Below, piece after piece: positions 50,963-59,232 of a DNA stretch of 64,000 nt. This DNA is from Halorubrum vacuolatum. Its GTDB lineage: Archaea > Halobacteriota > Halobacteria > Halobacteriales > Haloferacaceae. Position 1 is the first letter of the stretch. The number at the start of each line of letters is the position of its first letter. A program made the position numbers and the translations under genes. The stretch is taken from contig NZ_FZNQ01000001.1 in assembly GCF_900188065.1 (NCBI RefSeq), forward strand, positions 310,001-374,000, in the 5' to 3' direction. A model generated the notes under the pieces. That model was not told the origin of the DNA, did not search any database, and saw only the letters and a program-made list of their open reading frames with translations.

Positions 50963-51116
50963 CGATACCGAATGGACACTCACGACGGGCAAAACGTTTG
51001 CGTCGGACGCCCGTGTCACGACCGTCGTCGGTCCTCGTGAACGGTTCACGCGGCGACGTACAAGGGACATACAACCGTCCACAAGAGCCTTCATCCTCGG
51101 CGACTTCGCCGCTTCC

Positions 51117-51818
51117 ATGGAGATCCTCCGCGGCCGGGGGGAGTCGCCGACTGCCGATCGGGAGGTCACCGCGGCGCTGCTCGACCGCGCGGCCGACGCC
51201 GGCATCACCACGATCCGCGTCTGGCGGCCCCACCGGCACCTCGCGTTCGGTCGGCGGGACGCCGCGGCGGCCGCATACGATCACGCCCGGCGGATCGCCC
51301 GTGATCATGGGTACCCGCCGATCGAACGTCAGGTCGGTGGGCGGGCGGTCGCATACACCGGGTCGATGCTCGCGTTCGGGGTCGCGCTGCCCACGGAGAA
51401 CGGCCGCCGTGGGATCGACGAACGATACACGACCGCGACCCGAATACTCCGTCGGGCTCTCCGCGAGACCGGCGCATGCGTCGAGGCCGGGGAACCCGAC
51501 GCCTCCTTCTGTCCGGGTGCCCACTCGCTGCGGGTGCCCGCCGGCGGAAAGGTGGCCGGCATCGCCCAGCGCGTCCGCCGCGATGCGGTGCTCGTCGCCG
51601 GGTGTGTGATCGTCACGGAGGCGGACGCGGCGGCCGTCGGAGCCGTCCTCGATCCCGTCTACCGCGCGCTCGACGTCGCCTTCGATCCCGACGCGGTCGG
51701 CAGCGTCGAAGCCGCCGGCGGCCCGGTCGCGATCGGCCCCGTCGCCCGCGAAATCGAGGATAGGTTTATAAACAGCGACTGGGGAAACGGAACGCGACGT
51801 GTCCGGTCGGTGGAGTGA
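51117..51818 (+). CDS. Lipoate--protein ligase A-like protein
   Basis: A 233-residue protein of the BPL/LplA/LipB fold: TTIRVWRPHRHLAFGRRD (about 31-48), RQVGGRAVAYTGSMLAFGVAL (about 71-91, the RRxGGG-type binding loop) and PAGGKVAGIAQRV (about 141-153), where the invariant catalytic Lys is present. It should activate and attach lipoate, or transfer an octanoyl group, to proteins such as GcvH. The sequence lacks the C-terminal accessory domain of bacterial LplA, so a two-gene or transferase role is possible. It stands alone, with its 3' end containing a TTTATAAAC box. Confidence 0.8.
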   Translation: MEILRGRGESPTADREVTAALLDRAADAGITTIRVWRPHRHLAFGRRDAAAAAYDHARRIARDHGYPPIERQVGGRAVAYTGSMLAFGVALPTENGRRGIDERYTTATRILRRALRETGACVEAGEPDASFCPGAHSLRVPAGGKVAGIAQRVRRDAVLVAGCVIVTEADAAAVGAVLDPVYRALDVAFDPDAVGSVEAAGGPVAIGPVAREIEDRFINSDWGNGTRRVRSVE

Positions 51819-51860
51819 GTCCGATACGGACGGGTTCGACAACGATTCCTACAGGAAGTA

Positions 51861-51972
51861 CATAAATAACCGGCGACCACGCCGACAAACACTATTTAAA
51901 AACAGACGACTACGCTCACGGCAGCTATTTAAATAACGGACAACCACCTCCATAGAGGTTATATAAACAACC
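51861..51972. repeat. Four TATA-like boxes at 32-33-nt spacing
   Basis: ATAAATAAC (51862), TATTTAAAAAC (51893), TATTTAAATAAC (51926) and TTATATAAACAAC (51959) recur every 32-33 nt. Each is followed by a similar GC-rich stretch with an ACGACTACGC- or GACAACCACC-like core, so the whole is a degenerate tandem repeat. It lies between the lipoate-ligase-like gene and ribosomal eS6, whose own TATA-like box is the separate TTTTTATT block near 52063. Confidence 0.6.
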
Positions 51973-52091
51973 GACGATCGCCGACCCCGGACGCTTGACC
52001 GTCGATCCAGCTCTATGACCGTCCATCCCGCCTCACGACCGGCCATCCCGCTTTCGACGTGCTTTTTATTCGCGGGTGACTCGGTTCGTCC

Positions 52092-52487
52092 ATGGCCGAA
52101 TTCAAGATCGTCGTCGCCGACCCCGAGACCGGCGAGACGTTCCAGCGAGAGGTCGACGGACAGGACGCGAACCGATTCCTCGGACGGGAGATCGGCGACG
52201 AGGTCGACGGCGACCCCGTCGGGCTCGCCGGCTTCACCCTCGAGATCACGGGCGGCTCCGACGAGACGGGCCGACCGATGCGCACGGACGTCTCCGGGAC
52301 GCGCCTGAAGGAGCTCCTCCTGGATGGCGGCGTCGGCTTCAAGCCGAGCCGCGGCGGCGAGCGCAAACGGATCACCGTCCGCGGGCGCGAGATCGCCGAC
52401 GACGTCGCGCAGGTGAACGTCTCGGTCGTCGACGGCGACGGCAGCGTGGCCGACGCCCTCGGCGAGGGCGACGCGGACGAGGAGTAA
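52092..52487 (+). CDS. 30S ribosomal protein eS6
   Basis: 131 residues, the archaeal length for ribosomal protein S6e. It starts MAEFKIVVADPETGETFQREVDGQDANRFLGREIGDEVDG and keeps the signature GGSDETGRPMRTDVSGTRLKELLL (about 54-77) and the GERKRITVRGREIADDVAQVNV tail. A TTTTTATT block about 27 nt upstream is a likely TATA box. It sits 13 nt ahead of the DUF7112-like gene on the same strand. Confidence 0.95.
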   Translation: MAEFKIVVADPETGETFQREVDGQDANRFLGREIGDEVDGDPVGLAGFTLEITGGSDETGRPMRTDVSGTRLKELLLDGGVGFKPSRGGERKRITVRGREIADDVAQVNVSVVDGDGSVADALGEGDADEE

Positions 52488-52500
52488 GGACCCGTTTTCG

Positions 52501-52968
52501 ATGCCGCGCGTTCCCTCCGACGACGAGCACCTCGCTTCCGTTCGCGTCACCCTCGCCCGCAGCGGGGGCACCCGGCGGCTCTGCGTCCGGCTGCCCGGTC
52601 CCGAAATCCCCGAGAACCGCCTCGAAAGCGGCGACCTCGACCGCCTCGACGTCGACCCCGACGACCTCGTTCGGGTGACGTTCGACGGCGAGGAGCGCCA
52701 CGCACGGATCGAGGCCGACTCGCGGGGACGGCTCATCCGCGGCGCGTTCGACCACCGCGGGCTGGCCCGGTCGCCCGGCGACGGGACGGACCGGCTCGCG
52801 GCGTGGCTCGATCGACACGGCCGGGAGGCGGGCGACCCGCTCGTGCTCGACGTGCTCGTCCCCGGCGAGTCCTACGGGCTCCGACTCCCCGGCGAGCGGG
52901 TCGTCTACGACGTTCACCGCGGACCGCGTCAGTCGCTTTCGGACATCGCGGAGGGGCTCGACGGCTGA
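52501..52968 (+). CDS. DUF7112-like haloarchaeal protein
   Basis: A 155-residue soluble protein with basic and acidic stretches: MPRVPSDDEHLASVRVTLARSGGTRRLCVRLPGPEIPENRLESGDL, a DLVRVTFDGEERHARIEADSRGRLIRGAFDHRGLAR core (about 60-95) and LVLDVLVPGESYGLRLPGERVVYDVHRGPRQSLSDIAEGL near the end. I recognise it as an uncharacterised haloarchaeal family (DUF7112). Beta-rich with a DNA/RNA-binding look (RHAR, RGRLIRG), but no function is known. It follows eS6 by 13 nt and is likely cotranscribed with it. Confidence 0.75.
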   Translation: MPRVPSDDEHLASVRVTLARSGGTRRLCVRLPGPEIPENRLESGDLDRLDVDPDDLVRVTFDGEERHARIEADSRGRLIRGAFDHRGLARSPGDGTDRLAAWLDRHGREAGDPLVLDVLVPGESYGLRLPGERVVYDVHRGPRQSLSDIAEGLDG

Positions 52969-53052
52969 TCGGCTCGACGGTCGATCGGCGCAACCCGATC
53001 CCGCCGAGCGCCAAGCGGGCACCTTATTCTCCCACGCCTCATATCCCGGGTC

Positions 53053-54138
53053 ATGCAACAGGTCGACGCGGACCTCTCGACGCTCGACCGGGCGATCATC
53101 AACGCGTTCCAGGGCGGGTTTCCCGTTACCCCCAACCCGTTCGAGCCGGCGGCGGCCGCGCTCCGCGAACGCGGCGTGGACGTGACCGGCCCGGAGCTGT
53201 GTGATCGGATCCGTACGCTGGACGAGGAGGGCATCCTCTCGCGGTTCGGGGCGCTCGTCAACGCCGAGGAGATCGGCGGGGCCGCCTCGCTCGTGGCCAT
53301 GCACGCGCCCGAAGAGCGATTTGAGGAGGTCGTCGAGACGGTGAACGGGTTCCGGGAGGTCGCACACAACTACGAGCGGGAACACCCCCATCTCAACGTC
53401 TGGTTCGTGGTGAGCGTCGCCGATCACCCCGACCCCGACAAGGACGGCGACGACCGCGTGGAGGAGGTCCTCGCCGAGATCGAGGCCGCGACCGGCCAGG
53501 AGACGTACAACCTCCCGAAACAACAGGAGTTCCACGTCGGCGCGAAGTTCCTCGTCGACGGCCCGATCCCCGAGGGCGACGTCGATCTCTCGGATCTCGG
53601 CCCCGCCGTCGAGCCGTCCGGCCGATCGACGCTCACGCCGGAGGAACGCGATCTCGTCGTCGAGATACAGGGCGGACTCCCGATCACCGAGACGCCGTAT
53701 GCGGACGTCGCGGCCGCCATCGACGCCGACGTCGAGTGGGTGGTAGAGACGATCAAGCGGTTCAACGTGGAGGGGAAGGTCCGGCGGGTCGGCGTCATCC
53801 CGAACCACTACGCGCTCGGCTACACGGAGAACGGGATGACCGTCTGGGACGTCCCCGAGGAGGTCCTCCCGGAGGTCGGCCCCGCGGTCGCATCGCTCGA
53901 GTTCGTCACCCACTGTTATGAGCGCCCGCGACACGCGGGCGTCTGGGAGTACAACTTCTTCGCGATGACCCATGGGCGGACGGAGGCCGAAAGCGAACGG
54001 CGCGTCCAGCAGGTCAAAGAGACGATGAACGAGTACTGGGACGTCAACGAGGACGACTGGGACACGCTGTTTTCGACACGGATCCTGAAAAAGACCGGAA
54101 TCAGGATGGCCGAACGCGCCGAGAGCAACACCGTCTGA
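53053..54138 (+). CDS. Siroheme decarboxylase, AhbA-AhbB fusion
   Basis: A 361-residue protein of two tandem AsnC/Lrp-like units, corresponding to AhbA and AhbB (NirD/NirL/H relatives). The first unit runs about 8-170 with LDRAIINAFQGGFPVTPNPF and LNVWFVVSVADHP; the second about 190-355 with LVVEIQGGLPITETPYADVA, KVRRVGVIPNHYALGYTENGMTVWDV and THCYERPRHAGVWEYNFFAMTHGRT. The enzyme removes two acetate-chain carboxylates from sirohaem to give 12,18-didecarboxysirohaem in the Ahb haem route. The next genes, precorrin-2 dehydrogenase and HemA, support this. Fusion of both subunits is a feature I see in haloarchaea. Confidence 0.9.
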   Translation: MQQVDADLSTLDRAIINAFQGGFPVTPNPFEPAAAALRERGVDVTGPELCDRIRTLDEEGILSRFGALVNAEEIGGAASLVAMHAPEERFEEVVETVNGFREVAHNYEREHPHLNVWFVVSVADHPDPDKDGDDRVEEVLAEIEAATGQETYNLPKQQEFHVGAKFLVDGPIPEGDVDLSDLGPAVEPSGRSTLTPEERDLVVEIQGGLPITETPYADVAAAIDADVEWVVETIKRFNVEGKVRRVGVIPNHYALGYTENGMTVWDVPEEVLPEVGPAVASLEFVTHCYERPRHAGVWEYNFFAMTHGRTEAESERRVQQVKETMNEYWDVNEDDWDTLFSTRILKKTGIRMAERAESNTV

Positions 54139-54182
54139 CCGCCCGATCGACCCGCGATCACCCGTCCAGCAGAAACCTACCC

Positions 54183-54872
54183 ATGATCCCGCTCTATCAC
54201 GATTTCGTCGACGAGACGGTGCTTATCTTCGGCGGCGGCAGCGTCGGCGCGCGGAAGGCCCGTCGGTTCGCCGCCGAGGCCCGCGTCGTCGTCGTGAGCC
54301 CGACGTTCGACGAGTCGCTGATCGAGTTATCGAGGGAGGGATCCGCCGGCAACAGTGATGCCGACATCGCGGACAGCCTCACGCTCGTCCGCGCGGCACC
54401 CGAGGCGGGCGCTATCGACGGATGGATCGATCGGGTGTCGCCGGCGTTGGTCGTGGCGGCCACCGACGACCCCACGATCAACGACGCGATCGAGGCGGTC
54501 ACCGAACGGGAAGGGGTGCTTATCAATCGCACCGACGTGTCCGGCGGTCGACGGCCCGGGAGCGTCGTGGTTCCCGGTACCGTCGAGGATGGACCCATCA
54601 GCGTGGCCATCTCGACGGGCGGCACCAGCCCGGCGCTCACGCGAGTCCTTCGCGAGCGGATCGGCACGGAGATCGACGGGGCCGGGGAGATGGCGGCGCT
54701 CTCGGGATCGATCCGAACGGAGCTACAGGAGCGGTCGATCGATCCCGACGAGCGACGGGCCGCCGTCCGCGCCGTCGTGCGGTCGGATCGGGTTTGGAAG
54801 GCTTTACAAGAGGGGAGATCCAAGGGCCGAAAAGAGGCAGAAAAGGTGATCGAGGAGGTGTTACACGGGTGA
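54183..54872 (+). CDS. Precorrin-2 dehydrogenase / sirohydrochlorin ferrochelatase-like protein
   Basis: A 229-residue protein with an N-terminal Rossmann domain (TVLIFGGGSVGARKARRFAAEARVVVVSPTFD, about 13-44, NAD site), and a middle part with VVAATDDPTINDAIEAVTEREGVLINRTD (about 97-125) and GPISVAISTGGTSPALTRVLRERI (about 142-165), as in the siroheme-synthase N-terminal family (CysG N-terminus, Met8p). It oxidises precorrin-2 to sirohydrochlorin and may insert iron. It is 44 nt after the decarboxylase and overlaps hemA (GTGA), so the three belong together. Confidence 0.9.
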   Translation: MIPLYHDFVDETVLIFGGGSVGARKARRFAAEARVVVVSPTFDESLIELSREGSAGNSDADIADSLTLVRAAPEAGAIDGWIDRVSPALVVAATDDPTINDAIEAVTEREGVLINRTDVSGGRRPGSVVVPGTVEDGPISVAISTGGTSPALTRVLRERIGTEIDGAGEMAALSGSIRTELQERSIDPDERRAAVRAVVRSDRVWKALQEGRSKGRKEAEKVIEEVLHG

Positions 54873-56194
54873 ACGAACCGGGCGCGATAACGGGCGTGAG
54901 CGTCGACCATACGCGTGCGTCCGTCGACGAGATCGACCTCGCGGGCGAGGATGGCGTTCGGGCAACCGTCTCCGATCTCCTCGCGCGAAAAGGCGTCGAG
55001 GAGGCGTTCGCGATCCAGACCTGTAACCGCTCGGCGGCGTTCGTCGTGACCGACCGCCACGCGAGCGCGACGGCGGCGCTACGGTCGTTCGCCCCCGACG
55101 TTCGCGACGGCGCGATCCGGCGTTTCGGCCACGAGGAGAGCCTGGAACACCTGATGCGTGTCGCGTCCGGGCTTGACTCGCTCGTCCTCGGCGAGGACCA
55201 GATCATCGGGCAGGTCCGCGAGGCCTACGAGGAGTCCCGCTCGGCGGGCGGGATCGGTCCGGTGTTGGAGGACGCGGTGACGAAGGCGATCCACGTCGGC
55301 GAACGCGCCCGCAACGAGACGTCGATCAACGAGGGGATCGTCTCGCTCGGTTCGGCGGCCGTCGAGTTGGCCACGGCGGAGACGGACCTCGACGGCGCAC
55401 GGAGCGTCGTCGTGGGGGCCGGTGAGATGGGAACGCTCGCGGCCCGTGCGCTCGATGAGACGCCGGTCTCGGAGATCATCGTCGCCAACCGGACGATCCC
55501 GCACGCCACGTTCGTTGCGGAGGAGTTGGAGACCGAAAGCGACGCGATCCCCCTCGTCGACCTTCCCCGTGTGATCCCGGATGTGGACCTCGTCATCGCC
55601 GCCACGGGAAGCCCGGATCCGGTGATCGGCGCGGAGTCGGTTCCCCCGGTCGGCGAACTCGTCTGTGTCGATATCGCCAGACCGCGGGACGTCGACCCCG
55701 CGCTCGGTGAACGGCCCGATGTGTCGCTTTTCGACATCGACGCGCTCGAACAGGTCACCCGGAAAACCCGCGAGCGGCGCGAGGACGGGGCACGGGCGGT
55801 GGAGACGATCATCGACGAGGAGCTCGACCGGCTCCTCGATGCATATAAACGCAAGCGTGCCGACGACGCCATCTCGGCGATGTACACGTCCGCGGACCGA
55901 GTAAAAGCGACCGAGGTCGACGCCGCGCTCTCGAAGCTTGAGGCGCAGGGCGGGCTCACGGACGACCAGCGTGAGACCGTCGAGGCCATGGCGAACGCCC
56001 TCGTCGGGCAGCTCCTCGCCGCGCCCACGAAGTCGCTCCGCGACGCCGCCGGCGAGGACGACTGGGAGACGATCCGCACGGCGCTGGAGCTTTTCGACCC
56101 CGAGTTCGACGCACCGCCGGGGACCCCTGGAGACGCCCGTGAGTCGGATGGGTCCCAAGATCACGCCGCCACCGCCGAGCGCTCAGACGACTGA
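54869..56194 (+). CDS. hemA: Glutamyl-tRNA reductase
   Basis: A 441-residue enzyme that reduces Glu-tRNA(Glu) to glutamate-1-semialdehyde, the first step of tetrapyrrole synthesis. The catalytic Cys is in AIQTCNRSAAFV (near 53). Other conserved blocks are ASGLDSLVLGEDQIIGQVREAY (about 95-116), the NADPH fold RSVVVGAGEMGTLAARALDET (about 177-197) and the C-terminal dimerisation helix with LLDAYKRKRADDAISAMY (about 323-340). It starts with GTG, overlapping the stop of the previous gene by 4 nt. The acidic tail (about 410-441) is a halophile addition. Confidence 0.94.
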   Translation: MNEPGAITGVSVDHTRASVDEIDLAGEDGVRATVSDLLARKGVEEAFAIQTCNRSAAFVVTDRHASATAALRSFAPDVRDGAIRRFGHEESLEHLMRVASGLDSLVLGEDQIIGQVREAYEESRSAGGIGPVLEDAVTKAIHVGERARNETSINEGIVSLGSAAVELATAETDLDGARSVVVGAGEMGTLAARALDETPVSEIIVANRTIPHATFVAEELETESDAIPLVDLPRVIPDVDLVIAATGSPDPVIGAESVPPVGELVCVDIARPRDVDPALGERPDVSLFDIDALEQVTRKTRERREDGARAVETIIDEELDRLLDAYKRKRADDAISAMYTSADRVKATEVDAALSKLEAQGGLTDDQRETVEAMANALVGQLLAAPTKSLRDAAGEDDWETIRTALELFDPEFDAPPGTPGDARESDGSQDHAATAERSDD

Positions 56195-56270
56195 CCCCGC
56201 GTGCGGGTCGATCCAGCGACCCCCGACCGCACGACGCATCGTTTTTACCCCGGCGGGTTGCTCATCCTCC

Positions 56271-57035
56271 ATGGACAGAAGCGAGTACGTGCGTCGTCTC
56301 GACGAGCGATTGGAGACCGACGCGTACGCCGATGTCGACGCCAGCGCGAACGGGTTACAGGTCGGCTCGGTCGAGGGCGAACTCGACCACGTCGCCTTCG
56401 CGGTCGACGCCGCGGCGGCGACGATCCGCGAGGCGGCCGCCGCGGACGCGGACGTGCTCGTCACCCATCACGGGATCTCGTGGGGCGGGATCGAGCGGGT
56501 GACCGGTCGAACCTACGATCGGATCGCCGCGCTCGCCGAGGCGGATATGGGGTTGTACGTCTCGCATCTCCCCCTCGATGGGCACGCCACGCTGGGCAAC
56601 GCCGCCGGCGTCATCGACGCCGTCGACTTCGAGGACGCGGGAGGCTTCGGCGCGCTGGGGCCGGTGACGATCGGTCGGCTGGCGACGGCGGCCGAACCGG
56701 TCCCGGTCGGGGTCCTTCGGGAGCGGCTCGATGGGTTCGCGGAGCGCGAGCGGCCGACGCAGGTGTTGCCGTTCGGCCCGGATCGGATCGAGCGGGTCGC
56801 CGTCGTGACCGGCTCGGGGGTCGACTGGCTGGAGGAGGCGGTCGACGTCGGGGCCGACGCGCTGATCACGGGGGAGGGCAAACAGCAGGTCTACCACGAC
56901 GCCCGCGAGGCCGGGATCACGGTGTTTCTCGCCGGCCACTACGCGACCGAGACGTTCGGCGTCCGCGCGCTGGAGGCGCTCACCGCCGAGTGGGGGATCG
57001 AAACGACCTACGTGAGCCACCCGACGGGACTGTAA
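56271..57035 (+). CDS. NIF3/DUF34 family protein
   Basis: A 254-residue NIF3-like protein: YVRRLDERLETDAYADVDASANGLQVGS (5-32), DADVLVTHHGISWGG with the metal-binding His pair near 65-66, LYVSHLPLDGHATLGNAAG (98-116), and GADALITGEGKQQVYHDAREAGITVFLAGHYATET (about 200-234). The family binds two metals and is thought to be a metal-dependent hydrolase, possibly a GTP cyclohydrolase-type relative; function is not established. A TTTTTAC block lies about 28 nt before the ATG. Its stop codon is followed at once by a solo transposon-end hairpin. Confidence 0.9.
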   Translation: MDRSEYVRRLDERLETDAYADVDASANGLQVGSVEGELDHVAFAVDAAAATIREAAAADADVLVTHHGISWGGIERVTGRTYDRIAALAEADMGLYVSHLPLDGHATLGNAAGVIDAVDFEDAGGFGALGPVTIGRLATAAEPVPVGVLRERLDGFAERERPTQVLPFGPDRIERVAVVTGSGVDWLEEAVDVGADALITGEGKQQVYHDAREAGITVFLAGHYATETFGVRALEALTAEWGIETTYVSHPTGL

Positions 57036-57039
57036 ACTA

Positions 57040-57082
57040 CCCCGACCTACTCACTCACTTCGTTCGTTCCTTGAGGTCGGGG
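57040..57082. repeat. Solo IS1341-type end hairpin after the NIF3 gene
   Basis: A 9-bp perfect stem CCCCGACCT/AGGTCGGGG (57040-57048 and 57074-57082) with CTACTCACTCAC and GTTCCTTG in the loop, matching the end of element B (11890-11939). It begins 4 nt after the stop codon, exactly as element B begins after the membrane-protein stop. No transposase is present; it may now serve as a terminator. Confidence 0.6.
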
Positions 57083-57244
57083 GCTCCACCTCGCATTTGC
57101 TGATCGGCGGATACCGGCGACGCGTCTCGGCGCGCCCTTGTCGACGCCGATGAGCGCGGCATCGGCGATCACGATCGACCCGCCAATGGCGATCCCGATC
57201 GATCCGAGCGATATCCTCAAGCGGCATCGAGCCGTTCTTCCGGT

Positions 57245-57889
57245 GTGGTCTCCCGGCCTGCTCCACCGACCGGCTTTGCCCTTGCAGCCCTCGTGACGGT
57301 GATGTGCTTTGTGATCGGCGTCGCCGTGCTCGGCGCGTGGCCGCCGTTCGTCGCCGTCGAGAGCGGGAGCATGGAGCCAGCTATCGAGCGCGGCGATCTG
57401 GTCGTCGTCACCGCCATCGACCGTGGACCGTGGGGTGGGATCGACGGGTCCTCGACGCCCGGCTCCGAGTCCGGCTCCGGCGACATCATTGTCTTTTCAC
57501 CCCCCGGACACGAGGGGCCGCCGATCCTCCACCGGGTCGCGTTCGCCGTCGAGTCGGGCGAGGATTGGACGGAGCGAGGGGATGGCGACCTGATCGACGG
57601 GGAGTGTGAGACGCTTCGATACTGTCCGGCCCCCCACGACGGCTACATCACGTACGGCGACGCCAACGGCGAGTACGACCAAAGCGCCGGGCTCGCACCC
57701 GTCGTGCATCCGGACTGGATCGACGCACGGGCCGCCGTCACGGTGCCGCACCTCGGCTGGCCGCGACTCGGGTTCGACGCCGCCGTCGCGCACTTCGGGA
57801 CGGTCGGAGTGGTGGCCGTCGGCACGTTCATCGCGTTCTCGGGCGGCGTGCTCGGCGTGCTACTCGGTCGAGTGTATGATCGCCTGTGA
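57245..57889 (+). CDS. Signal peptidase I (archaeal/ER type)
   Basis: A 214-residue membrane protease. The first helix is at about 10-32; the catalytic Ser is in VAVESGSMEPAIERGD (near 42). The archaeal-type His is in PPILHRVAFAVESGED (near 98), in place of the bacterial Lys. The acidic site is in YITYGDANGEYDQS (near 139), and a second helix sits at the C-terminus (about 185-208). It removes signal peptides of Sec-exported proteins. Translation appears to start at GTG; no ATG is close. Extra loops (for example GGIDGSSTPGSESGSGDI) are usual for halophile versions. Confidence 0.9.
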   Translation: MVSRPAPPTGFALAALVTVMCFVIGVAVLGAWPPFVAVESGSMEPAIERGDLVVVTAIDRGPWGGIDGSSTPGSESGSGDIIVFSPPGHEGPPILHRVAFAVESGEDWTERGDGDLIDGECETLRYCPAPHDGYITYGDANGEYDQSAGLAPVVHPDWIDARAAVTVPHLGWPRLGFDAAVAHFGTVGVVAVGTFIAFSGGVLGVLLGRVYDRL

Positions 57890-57904
57890 GGTAGCTTGGA
57901 GCGG

Positions 57905-58399
57905 TTAGCCCGCCTCCGGCTCCGTGTGGCCGTTTTCGGTGGCCGGCTTATCCTCAGCGGTCTCCTCCAGCGTCACCGAATCGGTCGCGGCGTTTCGGAG
58001 GGCGTCGGAGCGACCGAAGGCGCCGGGGGCGATGGCGAGCGTCCGGATCCCGTAGCCGTTGGCGATCTCGAGGACGGGTTTGAAATCCGTATCACGAGAG
58101 GCGACCGCGAGCGTCGACATCCGGCCCTCGGCGGCGAATCGCGTCGCGTCGACGGCCAGTTTTACGTCCACGTCGCCGCTCGTCACGACGACCTCGAAGC
58201 CACGGGCCTCCGCCGCCTGAATGAGTCCCGGGGTCGCGTGCTCGTCGAGGTAGAGCCGGGTCGCCACGAGGTGACCCTCCGCGGCGGCCGCCTCCCGGAT
58301 ATCGTCGAGGTCGACGTCGAACTCCTCGCGCAACACGTTCGGGCCGTCGACGAAGAGGGCGACCCGTCGCCGCTCGTCCGTCGACTCGCTGTCGTTCAT
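57905..58399 (-). CDS. NYN/PIN-like domain protein (DUF88/TIGR00288 type)
   Basis: A 164-residue protein of the NYN family of PIN-like nucleases. It starts with ERRRVALFVDGPNVLREEFDVDLDDI (about 10-35, the DG-N motif), and has EVVVTSGDVDVKLAVDATRFAAEG (about 69-92) and LAVASRDTDFKPVLEIANGYGIRTLAIAP (about 98-126). The acidic residues D18, D76/D78, D82 and D105 are in position to bind metal, so RNase activity is plausible. The C-terminal 25 residues are acidic and disordered. Convergent with the signal peptidase gene and close to a GNAT acetyltransferase. Confidence 0.88.
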   Translation of the reverse strand: MNDSESTDERRRVALFVDGPNVLREEFDVDLDDIREAAAAEGHLVATRLYLDEHATPGLIQAAEARGFEVVVTSGDVDVKLAVDATRFAAEGRMSTLAVASRDTDFKPVLEIANGYGIRTLAIAPGAFGRSDALRNAATDSVTLEETAEDKPATENGHTEPEAG

Positions 58400-58474
58400 G
58401 CCCGGTCTATCGGTGGCTCGGTGATATGAGTGCTGATTTCGGGTGTTTCAGTGTCGGTTTTGAACGATCGGGAC

Positions 58475-58942
58475 TCAGTACGGGCTCGGCGTGTCGAGGT
58501 CGCGTTTAAACGTGTAACAGTAGCGCTCCATGTCGTTCGCCTCATAAAAGCGGTGGGCGTTCTCACGCCAGAGGCCGGAGGCGAGTTCCACACAGGAACA
58601 GTCCCGCTCGTCGGCCCAGTCGGCGATCCACTCCAGAAACCGGCCGCCGTAGCCGGATCCGCGTCGCGGCTCGTCGACGACGAGGTCGTGTACCCACGTA
58701 TGTTTCCCGTGATAGAGGTTGGTCGTGACCACGAGCCCCGCCAGCGCGACCGGGTCGCCCGCGGCGTCCTCCATCCGAAAGAGGCGATAGCCCTCCCCGC
58801 GCCGCATCCGATCGATCAGCGTCATAAACGTCGCCTCATCGACCGGCCGGAGCTGTGCCATCAGCGGATGACACGCCCGGATCGCGTCCTCGTCGGTGAG
58901 TTCGGTGATCGTGACGGGTCCTGCGCCGTCGCTCGTGTCCAT
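58475..58942 (-). CDS. GNAT family N-acetyltransferase
   Basis: A 155-residue single-domain GNAT. Motif A is THVHDLVVDEPRRGSGYGGRFLEWIADWADERDCS-like: VHDLVVDEPRRGSGYGGRFLEW at about 84-105, with the RGSGYG acetyl-CoA loop at 94-99. The C-terminal strand and NAHRFYEANDMERYCYTFKRDL (about 125-147) complete the fold. The substrate is not readable. Starts at ATG before DTSDGAGP. It lies 75 nt from the NYN gene in the same direction. Confidence 0.87.
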   Translation of the reverse strand: MDTSDGAGPVTITELTDEDAIRACHPLMAQLRPVDEATFMTLIDRMRRGEGYRLFRMEDAAGDPVALAGLVVTTNLYHGKHTWVHDLVVDEPRRGSGYGGRFLEWIADWADERDCSCVELASGLWRENAHRFYEANDMERYCYTFKRDLDTPSPY

Positions 58943-59030
58943 GCCGTCCAGTCACCGTGGGATCAGTTAAGTGCCCGCGCTCCGGTGAATGGGCGCATCG
59001 AATGGGCCTTCCCTCCTTTGCGAGGCGGAG

Positions 59031-59106
59031 GACGCTCTCCACCCCTCCATGGAGACGGGGACGCTCTCCACCCCTCCATGGAAACAGGGACGCTCTCCAC
59101 CCCTTC
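59031..59106. repeat. 29-nt tandem repeat, two full copies and a partial
   Basis: GACGCTCTCCACCCCTCCAT, with GGAGACGGG or GGAAACAGG following, begins at 59031, 59060 and 59089 (period 29). It lies in the 290-nt gap between the GNAT gene and the 81-residue gene. Each full unit contains CTCCATGGAG-like dyads. There are no unique spacers, so it is not a CRISPR array. Confidence 0.85.
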
Positions 59107-59232
59107 CTGAAAGCATGAAGACGACTGATCAAACGCGTATGCATGTTCCTTATATCCGTATTATATCCTCAAAGCGCCACCAAGTCGCTATACGAAGCGT
59201 TCATTAGGGATGTCCATCTTTTTGGAGATAAG

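Noticed and set aside
52372-53973. 533-residue open frame on the minus strand
   Set aside because: Opposite the siroheme decarboxylase and DUF7112-like genes; Arg/Val/Leu-rich pattern without a fold.
59031-59106. CRISPR-like array
   Set aside because: The 29-nt units are contiguous without unique spacers, there are too few of them and no cas gene is nearby; it is a plain tandem repeat.
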